In this document: positions 43,873-54,033 of the stretch, one piece after another
Layout of the letters: each line of letters starts with the position of its first letter
How positions within the stretch are numbered: the stretch's first letter is position 1
Origin: Caballeronia jiangsuensis
GTDB lineage: Bacteria > Pseudomonadota > Gammaproteobacteria > Burkholderiales > Burkholderiaceae
Length of the DNA stretch: 64,000 nt
Direction: 5' to 3'
NCBI GenBank assembly: GCA_000648925.1
Contig: JFHF01000046.1
Location: forward strand, 1 to 64,000
Position numbers and translations under genes: made by a program
The notes under the pieces: model-generated
The model's database searches: none
Seen by the model: only the letters and a program-made list of their open reading frames with translations
Told to the model about the DNA's origin: nothing

Positions 43873-44827
43873 TCGGAATCGTCGCTCGCTTTCGATTACC
43901 GCTTCGTGGGTTTTTCGCTTATCACTCTCATCGCGTACCAGCTACTGCGTTGCCCGATATTCAGAGGCGGGACTATCAAACTTCTCCGTGCGAGACATGG
44001 TCGTTCAATATTTGTAGACGGAACGACGTGTATTCTACGTTTTGCAGGAAATGTGGGCACGGCGATTTCCATCTTCGTGCCGCAGCCCATCTCTAAGCGA
44101 CCGGCTTCCCGGAATCGACCGGCGACCCTGACTCCGGAAGCAAACTCCGGCAGAAGCGTCCTCGCCTGCATAAGCCGTTCGGCACAAACGCCGGTAGTCG
44201 GACGCTAGCATCGTCGAAGCCGTCCGCTTCGGGTATGCCCGCAACCCAAACCGCCCGGCGGACGTCGCGATCCGATTGCCGGATACTAACGAGAAGCACC
44301 TTTCGATAATGCCCGACATAATAACGCTAGCGGCGAACTTGCCTGACATAGATGAACTCGTTGACATGCACTGAATCTTGATCCCCGAATCAAGGCGCGA
44401 CCGGTCTTTTTGCCACAACAACCACGCGATCCAGAGTGACCTGATGACTCGATTCGAGAACGTTGCGAACAATCGGGCGCGCCGCAAAATTCATGCAGGC
44501 CAGATTTCCATGCGCACGAAGCTGCCTTCCCTCCATCTCAACGGCTGCATTGTGCCAGTGACGGCGGATGGCGCAATCACCATGATGACATTTATTGCAT
44601 ATTTGGTTCAAATCGGTTGACGAATCTGTGATGGTTAAAGTGCTTGGCTGTAGTAATCTCGAATCGACGGTTGCTCGCAGTAGGTGATTTGCTGTCGGCC
44701 TCATGTATGAAATCAATGCGGTCTTAAAGTCAGAGTCGGCTCTCGCTCGATCGCCGTCCGGCCTTTTACAAGCACAGAAAAAGATTTTATGTCTTTACCT
44801 ATAATAGATGGCCCTCCTGTGGCGTGT
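43873..44827. other. 950 bases upstream of two genes, no confident gene
   Basis: The first 75 bases continue the kinase frame as the remnant of a further sensor domain. A short plus frame at 44443-44620 is not convincing. TATAAT at 44800-44805 is a likely -10 for the DUF1993 gene. Confidence 0.4.
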
Positions 44828-45334
44828 ATGTCCTACGGCAGGATTGTCGTTGAGTGTATTCAGATGATACGGAATTTCGAGGAATGGTTGTCAGATGCCG
44901 CAACGTACGCGCAGGCTAAATCTTTTGACGTTGATGTCCTTCTAAATAGCCGTCTTGCGCCAGACATGGGCAATCTCATTTATCAAGTCCGAAGCGCCTG
45001 CGACTACGTGAAAGGTGCAGCAGGGTGGCTTACAGGTCGAGAGCCGCCTCATCACACCGATGACGAGCGAACACTTCAAGAACTCAGAGCGCGAATCGAC
45101 AAGACCGTCAAATTTGCGGAGAGCGTAGACCCGGAGCAATACGCAGGAGCAAGCCAGCGACGCATTGCCCACTCAATGGCGCCTGATGGCACGGTCAGCG
45201 AAGAAGAGTACCTAATCAGCATCGCACTACCCAATGTCTTCTTTCACGTGACGACTGGCTATGCAATCCTTCGCCACAACGGGGTAGAACTTGGAAAGAG
45301 AAGGTATTTAGGATTAACGCACGGTGAGCATTGA
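44828..45334 (+). CDS. DUF1993 family protein
   Basis: About 168 residues from the ATG at 44828, chosen because a TATAAT lies 22 bases upstream; the frame also has an ATG at 44789. The family marks are SYGRIVVECIQMIRNFEEWL, VDVLLNSRLAPDMGNLIYQVRSACDYVKGAAGWLTG and NVFFHVTTGYAILRHNGVELGKRRYLG. DUF1993 proteins are four-helix-bundle, DinB-like proteins of unknown role, usually cytoplasmic. It is complete and stands alone. Confidence 0.88.
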   Translation: MSYGRIVVECIQMIRNFEEWLSDAATYAQAKSFDVDVLLNSRLAPDMGNLIYQVRSACDYVKGAAGWLTGREPPHHTDDERTLQELRARIDKTVKFAESVDPEQYAGASQRRIAHSMAPDGTVSEEEYLISIALPNVFFHVTTGYAILRHNGVELGKRRYLGLTHGEH

Positions 45335-45453
45335 TTTCGCTGCTTTTCGGTCAGACGTTAATCGAGTGTATTACGAGGCAGGGTAAATTTTGTGTCTGAC
45401 GGCTACGCCGAAGGCAACACGACACGGCTTCTTGCAAGGCGCCTGCATGGAAT

Positions 45454-46169
45454 TCACGCAGCGCCCATGAAAACTTCGATTGCGTGACGCCCAGACTGCT
45501 CGACGTGTCGCTTACAAGCAGCGGCGGCTTGAATGGCATCGTTACGCATGACAGCATCAACGATTGCAGAAATTTCGCCGCAAATTTCGGCAAAGCGTCC
45601 TTCTTTCATAATTGCTTTCACCCGCAGCATTGTTAAGCGTGTATGTATTCGTGGAAGCAACTCTGAAAGAGCAGGATTATCCGCGCCTTCTAGTAGCACG
45701 TCGTAAAACTTAGACTTTTTCTCAGATACATCAATACCTTATCGGTCGAACTCAAATCGCGAATTGTAAGCAGCGTCTTTTGCGCTTTTAAAAGTCCGAC
45801 CCGCATGTCATTAGACGCCCACTCCGTGAACCGCTGTCCAGCCAATTCTTCAAGCACAGCGCGCACTTGATAAAGCCCCCGCGCGTCACTCAAGTTTAGG
45901 ATGGCGACGACTGGACCCTTGTGCGGAATGATCTGTACAAGCCCTTCGGCTACCAGCTGACTCAGCGCTTCACGAATCAGCGTTCGACTTACTCCAAGCA
46001 TCTCACACAACTCGCGCTCAACCAACCGGTCACCAGGTTTTAACGTTAAACCATTGATGCATGATCGCAATCCGTTGATAACTTGTTGTCGCAAAGTGGC
46101 TGCGGGCCTTATCACTTGCCTATCAACATTCATTTTTTTGGCTATGATTGGTGGTTCTGTAAAAGACAT
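45454..46169 (-). pseudogene. GntR-family regulator, frameshifted
   Basis: The start at 46169 leads into a GntR winged helix-turn-helix (LRQQVINGLRSCINGLTLKPGDRLVERELCEMLGVSRTLIREALSQL) and the first half of an FCD ligand domain, then shifts frame near 45720. The other frame continues with KSKFYDVLLEGADNPALSELLPRIHTRL and an FCD end. The break is at TTGATGTATCTGAG. Both halves are otherwise well kept, so the frameshift is recent or a sequencing error. FCD-type GntR proteins respond to small organic acids, but the target gene is not visible. Confidence 0.8.
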
Positions 46170-46372
46170 TGTAGCATTTCGCTTTCTTTGATACGGCAAC
46201 GATTAAACTTACGAGTTTCGATTGTGCAAATCCCTAAAGTTCCACTTACATCGGCCGATAGGTAGCGTGTTGAGCATATCAATGTAAGTTGCTGAAAAGT
46301 TTACAAAATGTAAAGTTATGGCCTATGCTGGCGGGCAGTTTTCTACGGGAAGCAACAATTAATGGGGGTAAT

Positions 46373-47050
46373 GTGATCGAAGAGAACGAGTTCGCTGTTC
46401 AATTGCCTTTTGGTACGGAAAGCTTCGCCGATAATCCCGAGCCGCGCTGTCCTTGTCTGCTCTTGCTCGACACATCGGCGTCGATGCGCGGCGCTCCGAT
46501 CGCCGAACTGAATTCGGGTATCGCAAGCTTTAAGGATGAGTTGGCGGCGGATAGTTTGGCAATGAAGCGAGTTGAGGTTGCGGTTGTAACGTTTGGACCG
46601 GTTGAGGTCAAAAATGAATTTCAAACCGCGCCGCATTTCCAGCCACCGCGGCTGGAAGCCGCTGGCGTGACCCCGATGGGCGAAGCCATCGAACGAGGGC
46701 TCGAACTTTTGCAGCAGCGAAAATCCGAGTACCGCAATAACGGCATCGCGTTCTATCGTCCGTGGGTCTTCATGATCACAGACGGGGCACCCACTGATGC
46801 ATGGCAACAGGCAGCAGAACTTATCCGTGAAGGCGAAGCGAATAAGTCATTCGCGTTTTTCACCGTCGCGGTCGACGGGGCTAATCTCGACATCCTCCGC
46901 CAAATTTCGGTACGCGATCCGGTCCGGCTCCAGGGATTGAGATTCCGCGAACTTTTCCAATGGCTGTCTAATTCAATGAAATCGGTGTCGCAATCGACGC
47001 CGGGTACTGCGGTGGCTCTCCCGGCACCTTCTGGCTGGACCGTAGTGTGA
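46373..47050 (+). CDS. vWA-domain protein of a TerY-P triad (YegL-like)
   Basis: About 225 residues from a GTG at 46373 preceded by GGGGG; the frame also opens at 46289. The metal-ion-dependent adhesion site is present: [12 protein letters not shown] (DxSxS), a threonine in GVTPMG and a later MITDGAPTD. It is the first of three overlapping genes for a vWA protein, a PP2C phosphatase and a kinase. This set has been described as the TerY-P triad, related to the E. coli yegL-yegK-yegI genes and linked to tellurite-type stress. The overlap (GTGA) with the next gene shows coupling. Confidence 0.85.
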   Translation: MIEENEFAVQLPFGTESFADNPEPRCPCLLLLDTSASMRGAPIAELNSGIASFKDELAADSLAMKRVEVAVVTFGPVEVKNEFQTAPHFQPPRLEAAGVTPMGEAIERGLELLQQRKSEYRNNGIAFYRPWVFMITDGAPTDAWQQAAELIREGEANKSFAFFTVAVDGANLDILRQISVRDPVRLQGLRFRELFQWLSNSMKSVSQSTPGTAVALPAPSGWTVV

Positions 47051-47808
47051 CCTGGAAAACCGTTAGCGCCAGCGTGGTAGGCACGTCCCACACTCAACAG
47101 GGTGGGGAGTGCCAAGACACCTGTCTCGTGCAGTCGTTGATAGACCGCAACCAGCAACAGCGTCTGGTTTGTCTGTTGTCTGACGGCGCAGGCAGTGCCC
47201 GATTTGCGGCGAAGGGTGCCGATTTGGCATGCTCGACAGCCCTGACGGCAATCGAGCACACGTTCAAGACGACAAACCACATTGACGGTAGCGCTGTGGA
47301 AGGTTGGATTTGCGCGGTCAGAGCGGCAGTGACGGCGGCCGCGAACGAGTCCGATGCCACCAGTCGCGATTACGCATGCACACTTTTGGGTGCGGTGCTT
47401 GGGCCTGAGTCTTCGGTATTTTTCCAGATTGGAGATGGAGCTATCGTCGTGGCAAGCGAGGATGTTCAGGGCGTTGTGTTTTGGCCAGAGGCTGGTCGTT
47501 ACGCAAATATGACAAATTTTGTCACCGACGATGATTCACTCATGCATCTTCAGATCGCTGTAACATCGAGCCCCGCTGCAGAGCTGGCGCTTTTTAGTGA
47601 TGGGCTGCAGCGGCTTGCGCTGACTTACGAATCCCAGACACCATACTCACCTTTCTTCGACCCAATGTTTTTCGTGTTGCGGAGGAAGAGCCTGAGCGAG
47701 TGCGAGGCGCTAACGGTTCAATTGGCGCAGTTTCTCGACAGCAAACAAGTCAACGAACGGACCGACGACGATAAAACGCTCGTCTTGGCAACCCGCAGAG
47801 TAGTTTAG
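47047..47808 (+). CDS. PP2C-type protein phosphatase of the triad (YegK-like)
   Basis: 253 residues from a GTG at 47047 that overlaps the vWA stop. The PP2C features are ECQDTCLV (first acidic pair), [15 protein letters not shown] (metal-binding DGxGs), [10 protein letters not shown] (GDG), LFSDGLQRL and the terminal DDDKTLVL. It would remove phosphates from serine or threonine, probably opposing the kinase encoded next, which it precedes directly with no spacer. It is cytoplasmic and complete. Confidence 0.87.
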   Translation: MTWKTVSASVVGTSHTQQGGECQDTCLVQSLIDRNQQQRLVCLLSDGAGSARFAAKGADLACSTALTAIEHTFKTTNHIDGSAVEGWICAVRAAVTAAANESDATSRDYACTLLGAVLGPESSVFFQIGDGAIVVASEDVQGVVFWPEAGRYANMTNFVTDDDSLMHLQIAVTSSPAAELALFSDGLQRLALTYESQTPYSPFFDPMFFVLRRKSLSECEALTVQLAQFLDSKQVNERTDDDKTLVLATRRVV

Positions 47809-49752
47809 ATGGATTTCTTCGATAGTCAGGGCAAAAAAATCGTTTTGGGTAAGGAGTTAGGTCAAGGCGGTGAGGGTGCCGTATTCGACGTGCAGGGGCG
47901 CGGCTCGAACCTGGTGGCAAAGATTTATCACGGGAACGTCTCGCAGGATCGTCAGGCCAAGCTGCGCGCAATGACCGCGCGGAAAACCGAGGCGTTGGGC
48001 AACATTGCTGCGTGGCCTATTGATACTGTTCATACATCGGTCAATGGATCAGTTCACGGCTTTTTGATGGCAAAGGCAGTTGATGCGCAACCGCTTCATC
48101 ATCTCTACGGACCTGGCCATCGAAAACAGCAGTTTCCCAAGGCTGATTGGTCTTTTCTGTTAAGCGCGGCACGCAATGTTGCATCGGCTTTTACTGTTGT
48201 ACATGCATCCGGCAGCGTCATCGGTGACGTCAATCCGAACCTCGTTTTCGTGAGTCGGGATAGCACGGTTCGATTGATCGACTGTGACTCGTTCCAATTT
48301 GTCGACAGTGGCCGCACTTTCGCGTGCGAGGTCGGCGTGCCGACGTTCACACCACCCGAGCTCCAAGGGCTGCTGAGTTTTCGAAACGTCAACCGAACCT
48401 CGAATCACGACAACTTCGGCCTCGCGTTGCTTGTCTTCCATCTGCTCCTGATGGGACGCCATCCGTTCGCCGGCGTCTATCGCGGGGCAGGCGACATGTC
48501 GCTAGAACAAGCTATCAAGGAGTTTCGGTACGCTTTTGCGTCTCCAGGAGGAGGCACAGCGATGTACCCTCCGCCTAATACGGTCGGCACTGACATTCTT
48601 CCGAACGACACGGCAGCAATGTTCGAGAAGGCCTTTGGCAGAAGTGGCGAGAAGCACGATGCACGACCGAGCGCCGGCGAGTGGATGTCGACTCTTGATC
48701 GCGCTCGCGCGCAGATTCAGACTTGTACCTTTGATACCTCGCACAAATACTACCGCGGCCGGAGCGCATGCCCATGGTGCGAACTCGAGCGGTCTGCAGG
48801 AGTGGCCTTTTTCTTCAGTCTGGGCGCAGCCGGGTTTCAGGCCGCCGCTCGAGGCTCGGGGTTTGACGTTGCCCGCGTCTGGTCGGACATCATGGCCGTT
48901 CGCTCGCCGGGGATCGCGGCAAAACCTGATGTTAAAAGGCCGCAAAGCCTGAAAGCTACGCCATTGCCGGCCGATGCGAGGAATGCGCGGTTCTTGAAAC
49001 GCACACGTCGCGTACTTGCCGTCGTTGGGGTTGTATTCGGACTGGTCAAGTTTCCTGCATTCTGGTTCTTCATTTTGATTGCTGGCGCGCTGCTGTTCTA
49101 CGCTGGAGGCGCGCCTTCGCCAGAACAAACTCGACGCAAGACGCTTCTGGAGACAGCCAATCGGGTTTTGGCTGCTGCTTGGTCGCAATGGAACATGGTC
49201 GCCACCGACAAAGCGTTCCATGACAAGCTGGAAGAGTTTAAGCGAGCACGGCAGGAGTACGACGATTTGTCGAATCGGTTCTCGAACGATAAGAGCAAAC
49301 TGCAAGCGAACATCCGTGAGCTGCAGATGCGCAACTTCCTTGAGAAGTTCTTTCTATCCGACCACGACATCCCGGGCATCGGACCGACACGCAAGACGAC
49401 CTTGGCTTCGTTCGGCGTGGAGACTGCCGCCGACGTGGAATGGAACAAGATCCACTCTATCAAAGGATTTGGGGAGCGCCTGACCAAGGAATTGGTGCAA
49501 TGGCGTCGTAGTCTTGAGAAACGCTTCGTGTTCGACCCCAGCAAAGGTGTCGATCCTGCCGACATGGCCGTGCTGCAGCAACGGTACGCCCTGATTCGCA
49601 AGCAACTCGAAGCTTTACTCGTTTCCGGCCCGGCGCAACTCAGGCGCGTCGTGGCAGAAACCGAACGACAACGCGTTCTGCTGCAAGATATGTTGGTGAA
49701 TGCAGAAACTCAAGTCGCTCAAGCCGAATTGGACTTCGCGGTATCTAAGTGA
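47809..49752 (+). CDS. Ser/Thr kinase with zinc ribbon, membrane segment and helix-hairpin-helix (YegI-like)
   Basis: 647 residues. The kinase domain runs from about 12 to 300: glycine loop GKELGQGGEGAVFDV, lysine in VAKIY, catalytic-loop aspartate in VIGDVNPNLVFV (in place of the usual HRDxxxxN), LIDCDSFQ for DFG, and GVPTFTPPEL. Next comes a CPWC zinc-ribbon pair, hydrophobic segments at about 405-435, a coiled coil at about 450-515, and helix-hairpin-helix (HDIPGIGPTRKTTLASFGVETAADV). A kinase with an HhH tail is the usual third gene of the triad. The start follows the phosphatase stop directly. Confidence 0.87.
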   Translation: MDFFDSQGKKIVLGKELGQGGEGAVFDVQGRGSNLVAKIYHGNVSQDRQAKLRAMTARKTEALGNIAAWPIDTVHTSVNGSVHGFLMAKAVDAQPLHHLYGPGHRKQQFPKADWSFLLSAARNVASAFTVVHASGSVIGDVNPNLVFVSRDSTVRLIDCDSFQFVDSGRTFACEVGVPTFTPPELQGLLSFRNVNRTSNHDNFGLALLVFHLLLMGRHPFAGVYRGAGDMSLEQAIKEFRYAFASPGGGTAMYPPPNTVGTDILPNDTAAMFEKAFGRSGEKHDARPSAGEWMSTLDRARAQIQTCTFDTSHKYYRGRSACPWCELERSAGVAFFFSLGAAGFQAAARGSGFDVARVWSDIMAVRSPGIAAKPDVKRPQSLKATPLPADARNARFLKRTRRVLAVVGVVFGLVKFPAFWFFILIAGALLFYAGGAPSPEQTRRKTLLETANRVLAAAWSQWNMVATDKAFHDKLEEFKRARQEYDDLSNRFSNDKSKLQANIRELQMRNFLEKFFLSDHDIPGIGPTRKTTLASFGVETAADVEWNKIHSIKGFGERLTKELVQWRRSLEKRFVFDPSKGVDPADMAVLQQRYALIRKQLEALLVSGPAQLRRVVAETERQRVLLQDMLVNAETQVAQAELDFAVSK

Positions 49753-49775
49753 GCCGTAGAGAGGCGCAAGGACGG

Positions 49776-50741
49776 TTAGTGCTTGACAGCGATGGAATCG
49801 TGCGCATCTTTGTTGGTTAGCTTAGCACCGCATTTCACAACAGATTGGCCGCGTTGCCAGGCTTTGAGTGTTGTCTTGCCAGATGTATCAACCGGCGTGA
49901 TCCTCGAATAGTCGGAGAGAACGGCATACTCACCGCTCGCCGCTATCGAACCTAACCAATAGTTTTGGCAACGGGCAGGTGCAGGAGAGGTAACCACGTT
50001 AGGGCGTATAAGCCCGCTCATGTCTGGTGTCGGTGCACCTGCTCGAGAGCTGGGATCAGGCGCCGACATCGTTGAATTCGTATGGTTGGCAAGCGTTGCA
50101 GTCCGATCGGTCGCCGCTGTGGGAGGCATGGGCATTGATGAACCGCGATTCGAGGAAGTTGCCTGTGCACGCATTTCCTGCTCATCTTCTGCCAGCCAGT
50201 CACGACGACACAGTGCCTGCAGAAACTGGTTGCGGCAGTTGTTCTGATTGACGCGATGCTCGGCGCTTCGCACGACGCTCGCCTCTTCGGCCGTGAGATC
50301 TTGATGCCGGCAAAGCGCAACGTATTGCCCCGTGCGGCAGACCTGAAGGTTTTCGCGATGTTCGGCCATACTCACCTGTTGTTGCTGCTCCGGCGTCAAC
50401 TTTGCATGATTGCAGAGCGCGACGTATCGTCCCTGGATGCATGTGTCGAAGTTTGCACGACGTTCCGCTGAGTCGACCGAAGCTCCTTGGTCGGAGGTTA
50501 GCCATTCATGCCGACAAAGGGCCGGATAGTGGCCGTCAAGACATTGCGTCAGATTGTGAGCGTACTCTGCTTTTTTGGCCGCCAGCGCCTGGTCGGGGGT
50601 CAGAAGGTCGTGACGACAAAGGGCCGGGTACTGCCCAGACAGGCAATTGCTCAAATTGTCGACTGTCTGTGCCGACGCATGCGGACAATGGATACCCAAG
50701 ACTATGAGAAGAAGAGAAACTGCAACTCTGCCTAACATCAT
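49776..50741 (-). CDS. Secreted protein with five 34-residue repeats
   Basis: 321 residues. A signal peptide (VAVSLLLIVLGIHCPHASA) is followed by five tandem repeats with the pattern Cx(3)GxYxALCRHxxLTxxQ at about residues 32, 66, 100, 134 and 168. Each has two cysteines that could pair inside the unit. A serine- and proline-rich linker then leads to a C-terminal domain with three more cysteines. I recognise no family. Its start overlaps the stop of the J-domain gene by four bases, so the two are coupled. The unit converges on the kinase triad. Confidence 0.7.
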   Translation of the reverse strand: MMLGRVAVSLLLIVLGIHCPHASAQTVDNLSNCLSGQYPALCRHDLLTPDQALAAKKAEYAHNLTQCLDGHYPALCRHEWLTSDQGASVDSAERRANFDTCIQGRYVALCNHAKLTPEQQQQVSMAEHRENLQVCRTGQYVALCRHQDLTAEEASVVRSAEHRVNQNNCRNQFLQALCRRDWLAEDEQEMRAQATSSNRGSSMPMPPTAATDRTATLANHTNSTMSAPDPSSRAGAPTPDMSGLIRPNVVTSPAPARCQNYWLGSIAASGEYAVLSDYSRITPVDTSGKTTLKAWQRGQSVVKCGAKLTNKDAHDSIAVKH

Positions 50742-52291
50742 GAGGTGGTCCCAACACTGCTTGCCACTGCGTTCGACGGACTTGAAGAGGTGTTGTCTCG
50801 AGAAGCGGGCTCAATGACATAGGATGAGCCGTTAAAGCGCGCCACAGCGGTGACGCTGACAGGGACGACAGTTCCACTGGCGTTTCGCTTTCTACCAGAG
50901 ACCGTCAGCTGAAGCGGATAATAGGCACTCTTGTTGTCCCTGAGAAACTGAACAGAAACCGAATAGTTTTCGCATTCGGATTTCTGCGCATCACATTGGG
51001 ATGTTCCCGAGTTGTCTCCGCCGGTCTCCACAGAGGCAAGCTTGCGGAAACTCTTTGCGTCGACGCTGAAGATCTCGATCGAGCTCGTGTGCTCGCCCAT
51101 ACCTGAATAACTTAAGGGGAAGATGAGGCCCGGATGTCTCCGGCCTAGTTCGACTAAGGCGACCTCCGAGAAATCGTACGTGCCCCAAGCGCCAAGCGTA
51201 CCCAAGTCGACCAATTGAGAATCGAGTTGCTCTTCGCCTTGAGATGTTTGCACGGTCACGACTGCAGACACGATTGGTGCGCACGCGTGGCACTCGTAAC
51301 CTTGCGCCCGTACAGGAGTTGATTTGAGTAGATATACGGTGCGCTCTTCGTTAGGAAGCTTGAGACGAGCTTCAACCTTCACCGCATAAAGTCCATTGTC
51401 ACTGTCGGACGGACCGACACCGTCGAGGCCATGAAAAGAGGCTCGGTCGCGCGTGCCTGTGCCACTAGAAGGATCAAAGGTACGGAACGCTGCCAGTGAT
51501 GACAGCACGGAATAAGGCTGCTGCAGGGGGGGGCCGGATTGTAAAACAGAGATGGGCGCGGAGGCAGACTGACCTACGCCGCCTCCTCCTGTTTCTGAGC
51601 CACTCTTCTCAACGAGCGACAACCCTTCGGAGGCAGCCCCGACCGGTACCGGGTGAGGCGGCTGCGCGTCCGCCGCCAGCGAAGTGGAGGCTATTTGCCG
51701 CGTGGAATGTGTTGTCGCCTTATTTTTAGGCAAAGCTTGATAAATGAGCGCCAAAATCGCAGCCATTCCGAGTGCGCCCACGACTTTACGCAGCACGCTG
51801 CGTGTTGGCGTAGAACCTTTCTTGGCTGCCGGCGAAGCTTGGCCCGAAGACGACGCTGAAGCTGGATTCACGCGTGGAGCGCTATTCCCGGAAAACATCG
51901 CGCTTACCGCCACAGCGATTGGCGTTGGACACTGATGAGATTCCAGCATGCTCCGTATCTGGTCTGCCGTGTATCCCTGAACCTTCAGGTCGATCGCCCA
52001 CGCGGTCATACCTTCTACGAATACCTTCTCAGGATCCTGGAAGGAGTTTGTGCGAAGGGTGCTGCCGTGCCCTTGAGCGTGGCGCTTCACGTCGTACGCG
52101 CCTCGTTTTGCGTCATCCGTGAGAGTTGAATAGGCTTCAGCCAGAAGCGAGAACCGCTTCACCGTGTCCGGCAAGGCGTTGCCATCGTGGCTCGGATGAA
52201 GCTTTGACGCTGCATATCGATACGCAGCCGCTATTTCGGTCGTGGACGCATCCTCACGCACGCCGAGGGCATTGTAAAAGTCTTCAGCCAT
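50738..52291 (-). CDS. J-domain protein with atypical HPD motif and membrane segment
   Basis: 517 residues. Residues 4-68 form a J-domain (EDFYNALGVREDASTTEIAAAYRYAASKLH..., FSLLAEAYSTLTDDAKRGAYD), but the HPD tripeptide needed to stimulate Hsp70 reads HPS followed by HDG. Residues about 85-130 are a linker with a WAIDLKVQGYTADQIRSMLESH helix. One membrane helix follows (VVGALGMAAILALIYQAL, about residue 170). The rest is a beta-rich periplasmic domain with several cysteine pairs. It may be a co-chaperone that has lost Hsp70 activation, or a structural protein using the fold. Confidence 0.75.
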   Translation of the reverse strand: MAEDFYNALGVREDASTTEIAAAYRYAASKLHPSHDGNALPDTVKRFSLLAEAYSTLTDDAKRGAYDVKRHAQGHGSTLRTNSFQDPEKVFVEGMTAWAIDLKVQGYTADQIRSMLESHQCPTPIAVAVSAMFSGNSAPRVNPASASSSGQASPAAKKGSTPTRSVLRKVVGALGMAAILALIYQALPKNKATTHSTRQIASTSLAADAQPPHPVPVGAASEGLSLVEKSGSETGGGGVGQSASAPISVLQSGPPLQQPYSVLSSLAAFRTFDPSSGTGTRDRASFHGLDGVGPSDSDNGLYAVKVEARLKLPNEERTVYLLKSTPVRAQGYECHACAPIVSAVVTVQTSQGEEQLDSQLVDLGTLGAWGTYDFSEVALVELGRRHPGLIFPLSYSGMGEHTSSIEIFSVDAKSFRKLASVETGGDNSGTSQCDAQKSECENYSVSVQFLRDNKSAYYPLQLTVSGRKRNASGTVVPVSVTAVARFNGSSYVIEPASRDNTSSSPSNAVASSVGTTS

Positions 52292-52608
52292 CTTGGATTC
52301 TGTGTCGCTTAGGAAGCGTGAAAGGCATCGGAAGCCGTAAATCGGAAAATGCTGTCTAATGATGGCTCGTGTTGGCCCTTCTCATTCCGTGAAACGAAAC
52401 GTCTCACGGACTGGGACGCCCTGCTTATTTGACTGCAGAACCTACGGCGCAGGCGAAGCTCGGTCTGTCGCAGGTCCCGAACGGCCATCGACAATCGAAC
52501 ATGATCCAAACGTGTTCTAACGGACGATAAGAGACTTTCTTTAGCGCAAACTTCCCAACTATCTAATTTTGGCTTCTATCAACGAATTGTCCTCGGATGG
52601 CGCCGGAC

Positions 52609-52845
52609 GAGGAGTCATCTGGACCCAGCAAAGGATATTCGCCGGACAACGCAGCCAGCGAAGGCGTCTTCAGGCGACCCAAGACGGAAATGTTCTATTA
52701 TCGTGATTGGCGAGCTACGACCGTTGATCAGTTTACCAAGGTCCTCAACTCCTACACCCGGTGGTACAACGCAACGCGGATCAAGGTCTTGCTCAGCTTC
52801 CTTAGTCCGGTCGAATACCGGCAAATCGTCGGACTCGCGGCATAA
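52609..52845 (+). pseudogene. IS3-family transposase end fragment
   Basis: KGYSPDNAASEGVFRRPKTEMFYYRDWRATTVDQF and WYNATRIKVLLSFLSPVEYRQIVGLAA match the last 75 residues of IS3-type OrfB, including the final catalytic region where relatives read 'DNAACEGFFGRLKTE'; the E is kept (SEG). The rest of the element is missing. Confidence 0.8.
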
Positions 52846-52889
52846 ATCAATCCAAGAATTTAGCCGCACCCCCGCGGAGGTAGTTGGAG

Positions 52890-53462
52890 TCACTTCGCGT
52901 TGGCGCGCATGCTTGCTTCGCGCGACCGCAACGTCGCCAACTCTCTCGTGAGTCGCGCACTGACTTCTCTGCTGTAAGAAAACTTTTCAGAGAGTTGCTG
53001 CAACAACAGTGCATCGAGTTTTTCTGCAGGTGCGAATGCACCGCTTGTGGGCCGCTGCCTCCTTAGCAAGTCCCCGATTTTTGCGCGCAAACTCACGACG
53101 TCTTCTAGTCGTCCGCTTTTCGCGCGCTGGAATAGCCGTGAGATGTCTTTAGCGACGGGCTTTTCCCGTGGCACCGAACCCCTTTTCGGCTTGTCCACAA
53201 GATTCAACAGCTCAGGTGATGGTTCTTCGCCTCGGAAGCAAGCTCGATAGGCTTCGATAACCTCTGGCTTATTCAAGTGCGCGACATGTCGCAGTCCCGT
53301 TCTATGGCGCAACGTCGCGGGCTCGCGTGCCTCCAGAAACAACGAACTCCGACGGTGTGACATGCCGAACAGGGTACAAAATTGGGATGTCGCGAGCGAG
53401 GGCTGCAACCAGAGCTTAGCGGCAAAGATTTTTTGGATGTGGTCACGTGCGGTCGTTGCCAT
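52890..53462 (-). CDS. Hypothetical helical protein
   Basis: About 190 residues from the ATG at 53462. The sequence is rich in charged helices, with DHIQKIFAAKLWLQP near the N-terminus and an end with LTRELATLRSREAS. No motif is recognised and no signal is seen. It follows the IS3 fragment on the opposite strand. It is coding in character but cannot be named. Confidence 0.5.
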   Translation of the reverse strand: MATTARDHIQKIFAAKLWLQPSLATSQFCTLFGMSHRRSSLFLEAREPATLRHRTGLRHVAHLNKPEVIEAYRACFRGEEPSPELLNLVDKPKRGSVPREKPVAKDISRLFQRAKSGRLEDVVSLRAKIGDLLRRQRPTSGAFAPAEKLDALLLQQLSEKFSYSREVSARLTRELATLRSREASMRANAK

Positions 53463-54033
53463 GGGAACATGTTTCCTGATGATTGGAAGCATGTGTAGTT
53501 AGCCTTTTTAAACGCGTGATTGAGTTCGTTGGCAGCATTCCACGTCTGGACGCACTTCTGAGTGCTTTTGATGCCAGCACCATTGCGAAGTTCACTACAT
53601 GTTTTAGGTGGCGTTGTTGCCCGATCGGCATGCGCTGCAATCACTCGCTTGGATGCACTCGTCCTATTTCGTTCTCCGCTCCGGAAACGTCATAAGGTGA
53701 AACGTGCTGCGACAGTCAGGCATGCCGCAGACGAGGCTCGTGGATTCTCAGTAGATTGGTGTGCCTCCGCACATAACCATCGTTGTGGCCCTATGAAACT
53801 GCGGTTTGCGACCGGAGCATGAAGAGGCTCTCACGCACTCATTCCGGACTCTCCAAACCAGATCCTTTTTTTCTCTCAAGCCTGAATAGGAGTGCGAAGG
53901 CAAATATCATATCTTTACTCTTCGCTATTTAACGTTCGGGATGGAAATTGTCGAGCATTGCGCAGACTCAGTAGGATGCCTGTTGCTTCGTCTAAACATG
54001 AATTTAATTTCCCTTTAAACTTGAGAAAAAGCT
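53463..54033. other. 570 bases without a recognisable gene
   Basis: No frame has support. TTTTAGGTGG occurs at about 53602, one of the recurring words of the island. Confidence 0.4.

Noticed and set aside
44443-44620. A short plus-strand gene before the DUF1993 gene
   Set aside because: No ribosome binding site, odd composition and no recognisable features.
48502-49305. A 267-codon minus-strand frame
   Set aside because: It is the shadow of the kinase gene on the other strand.
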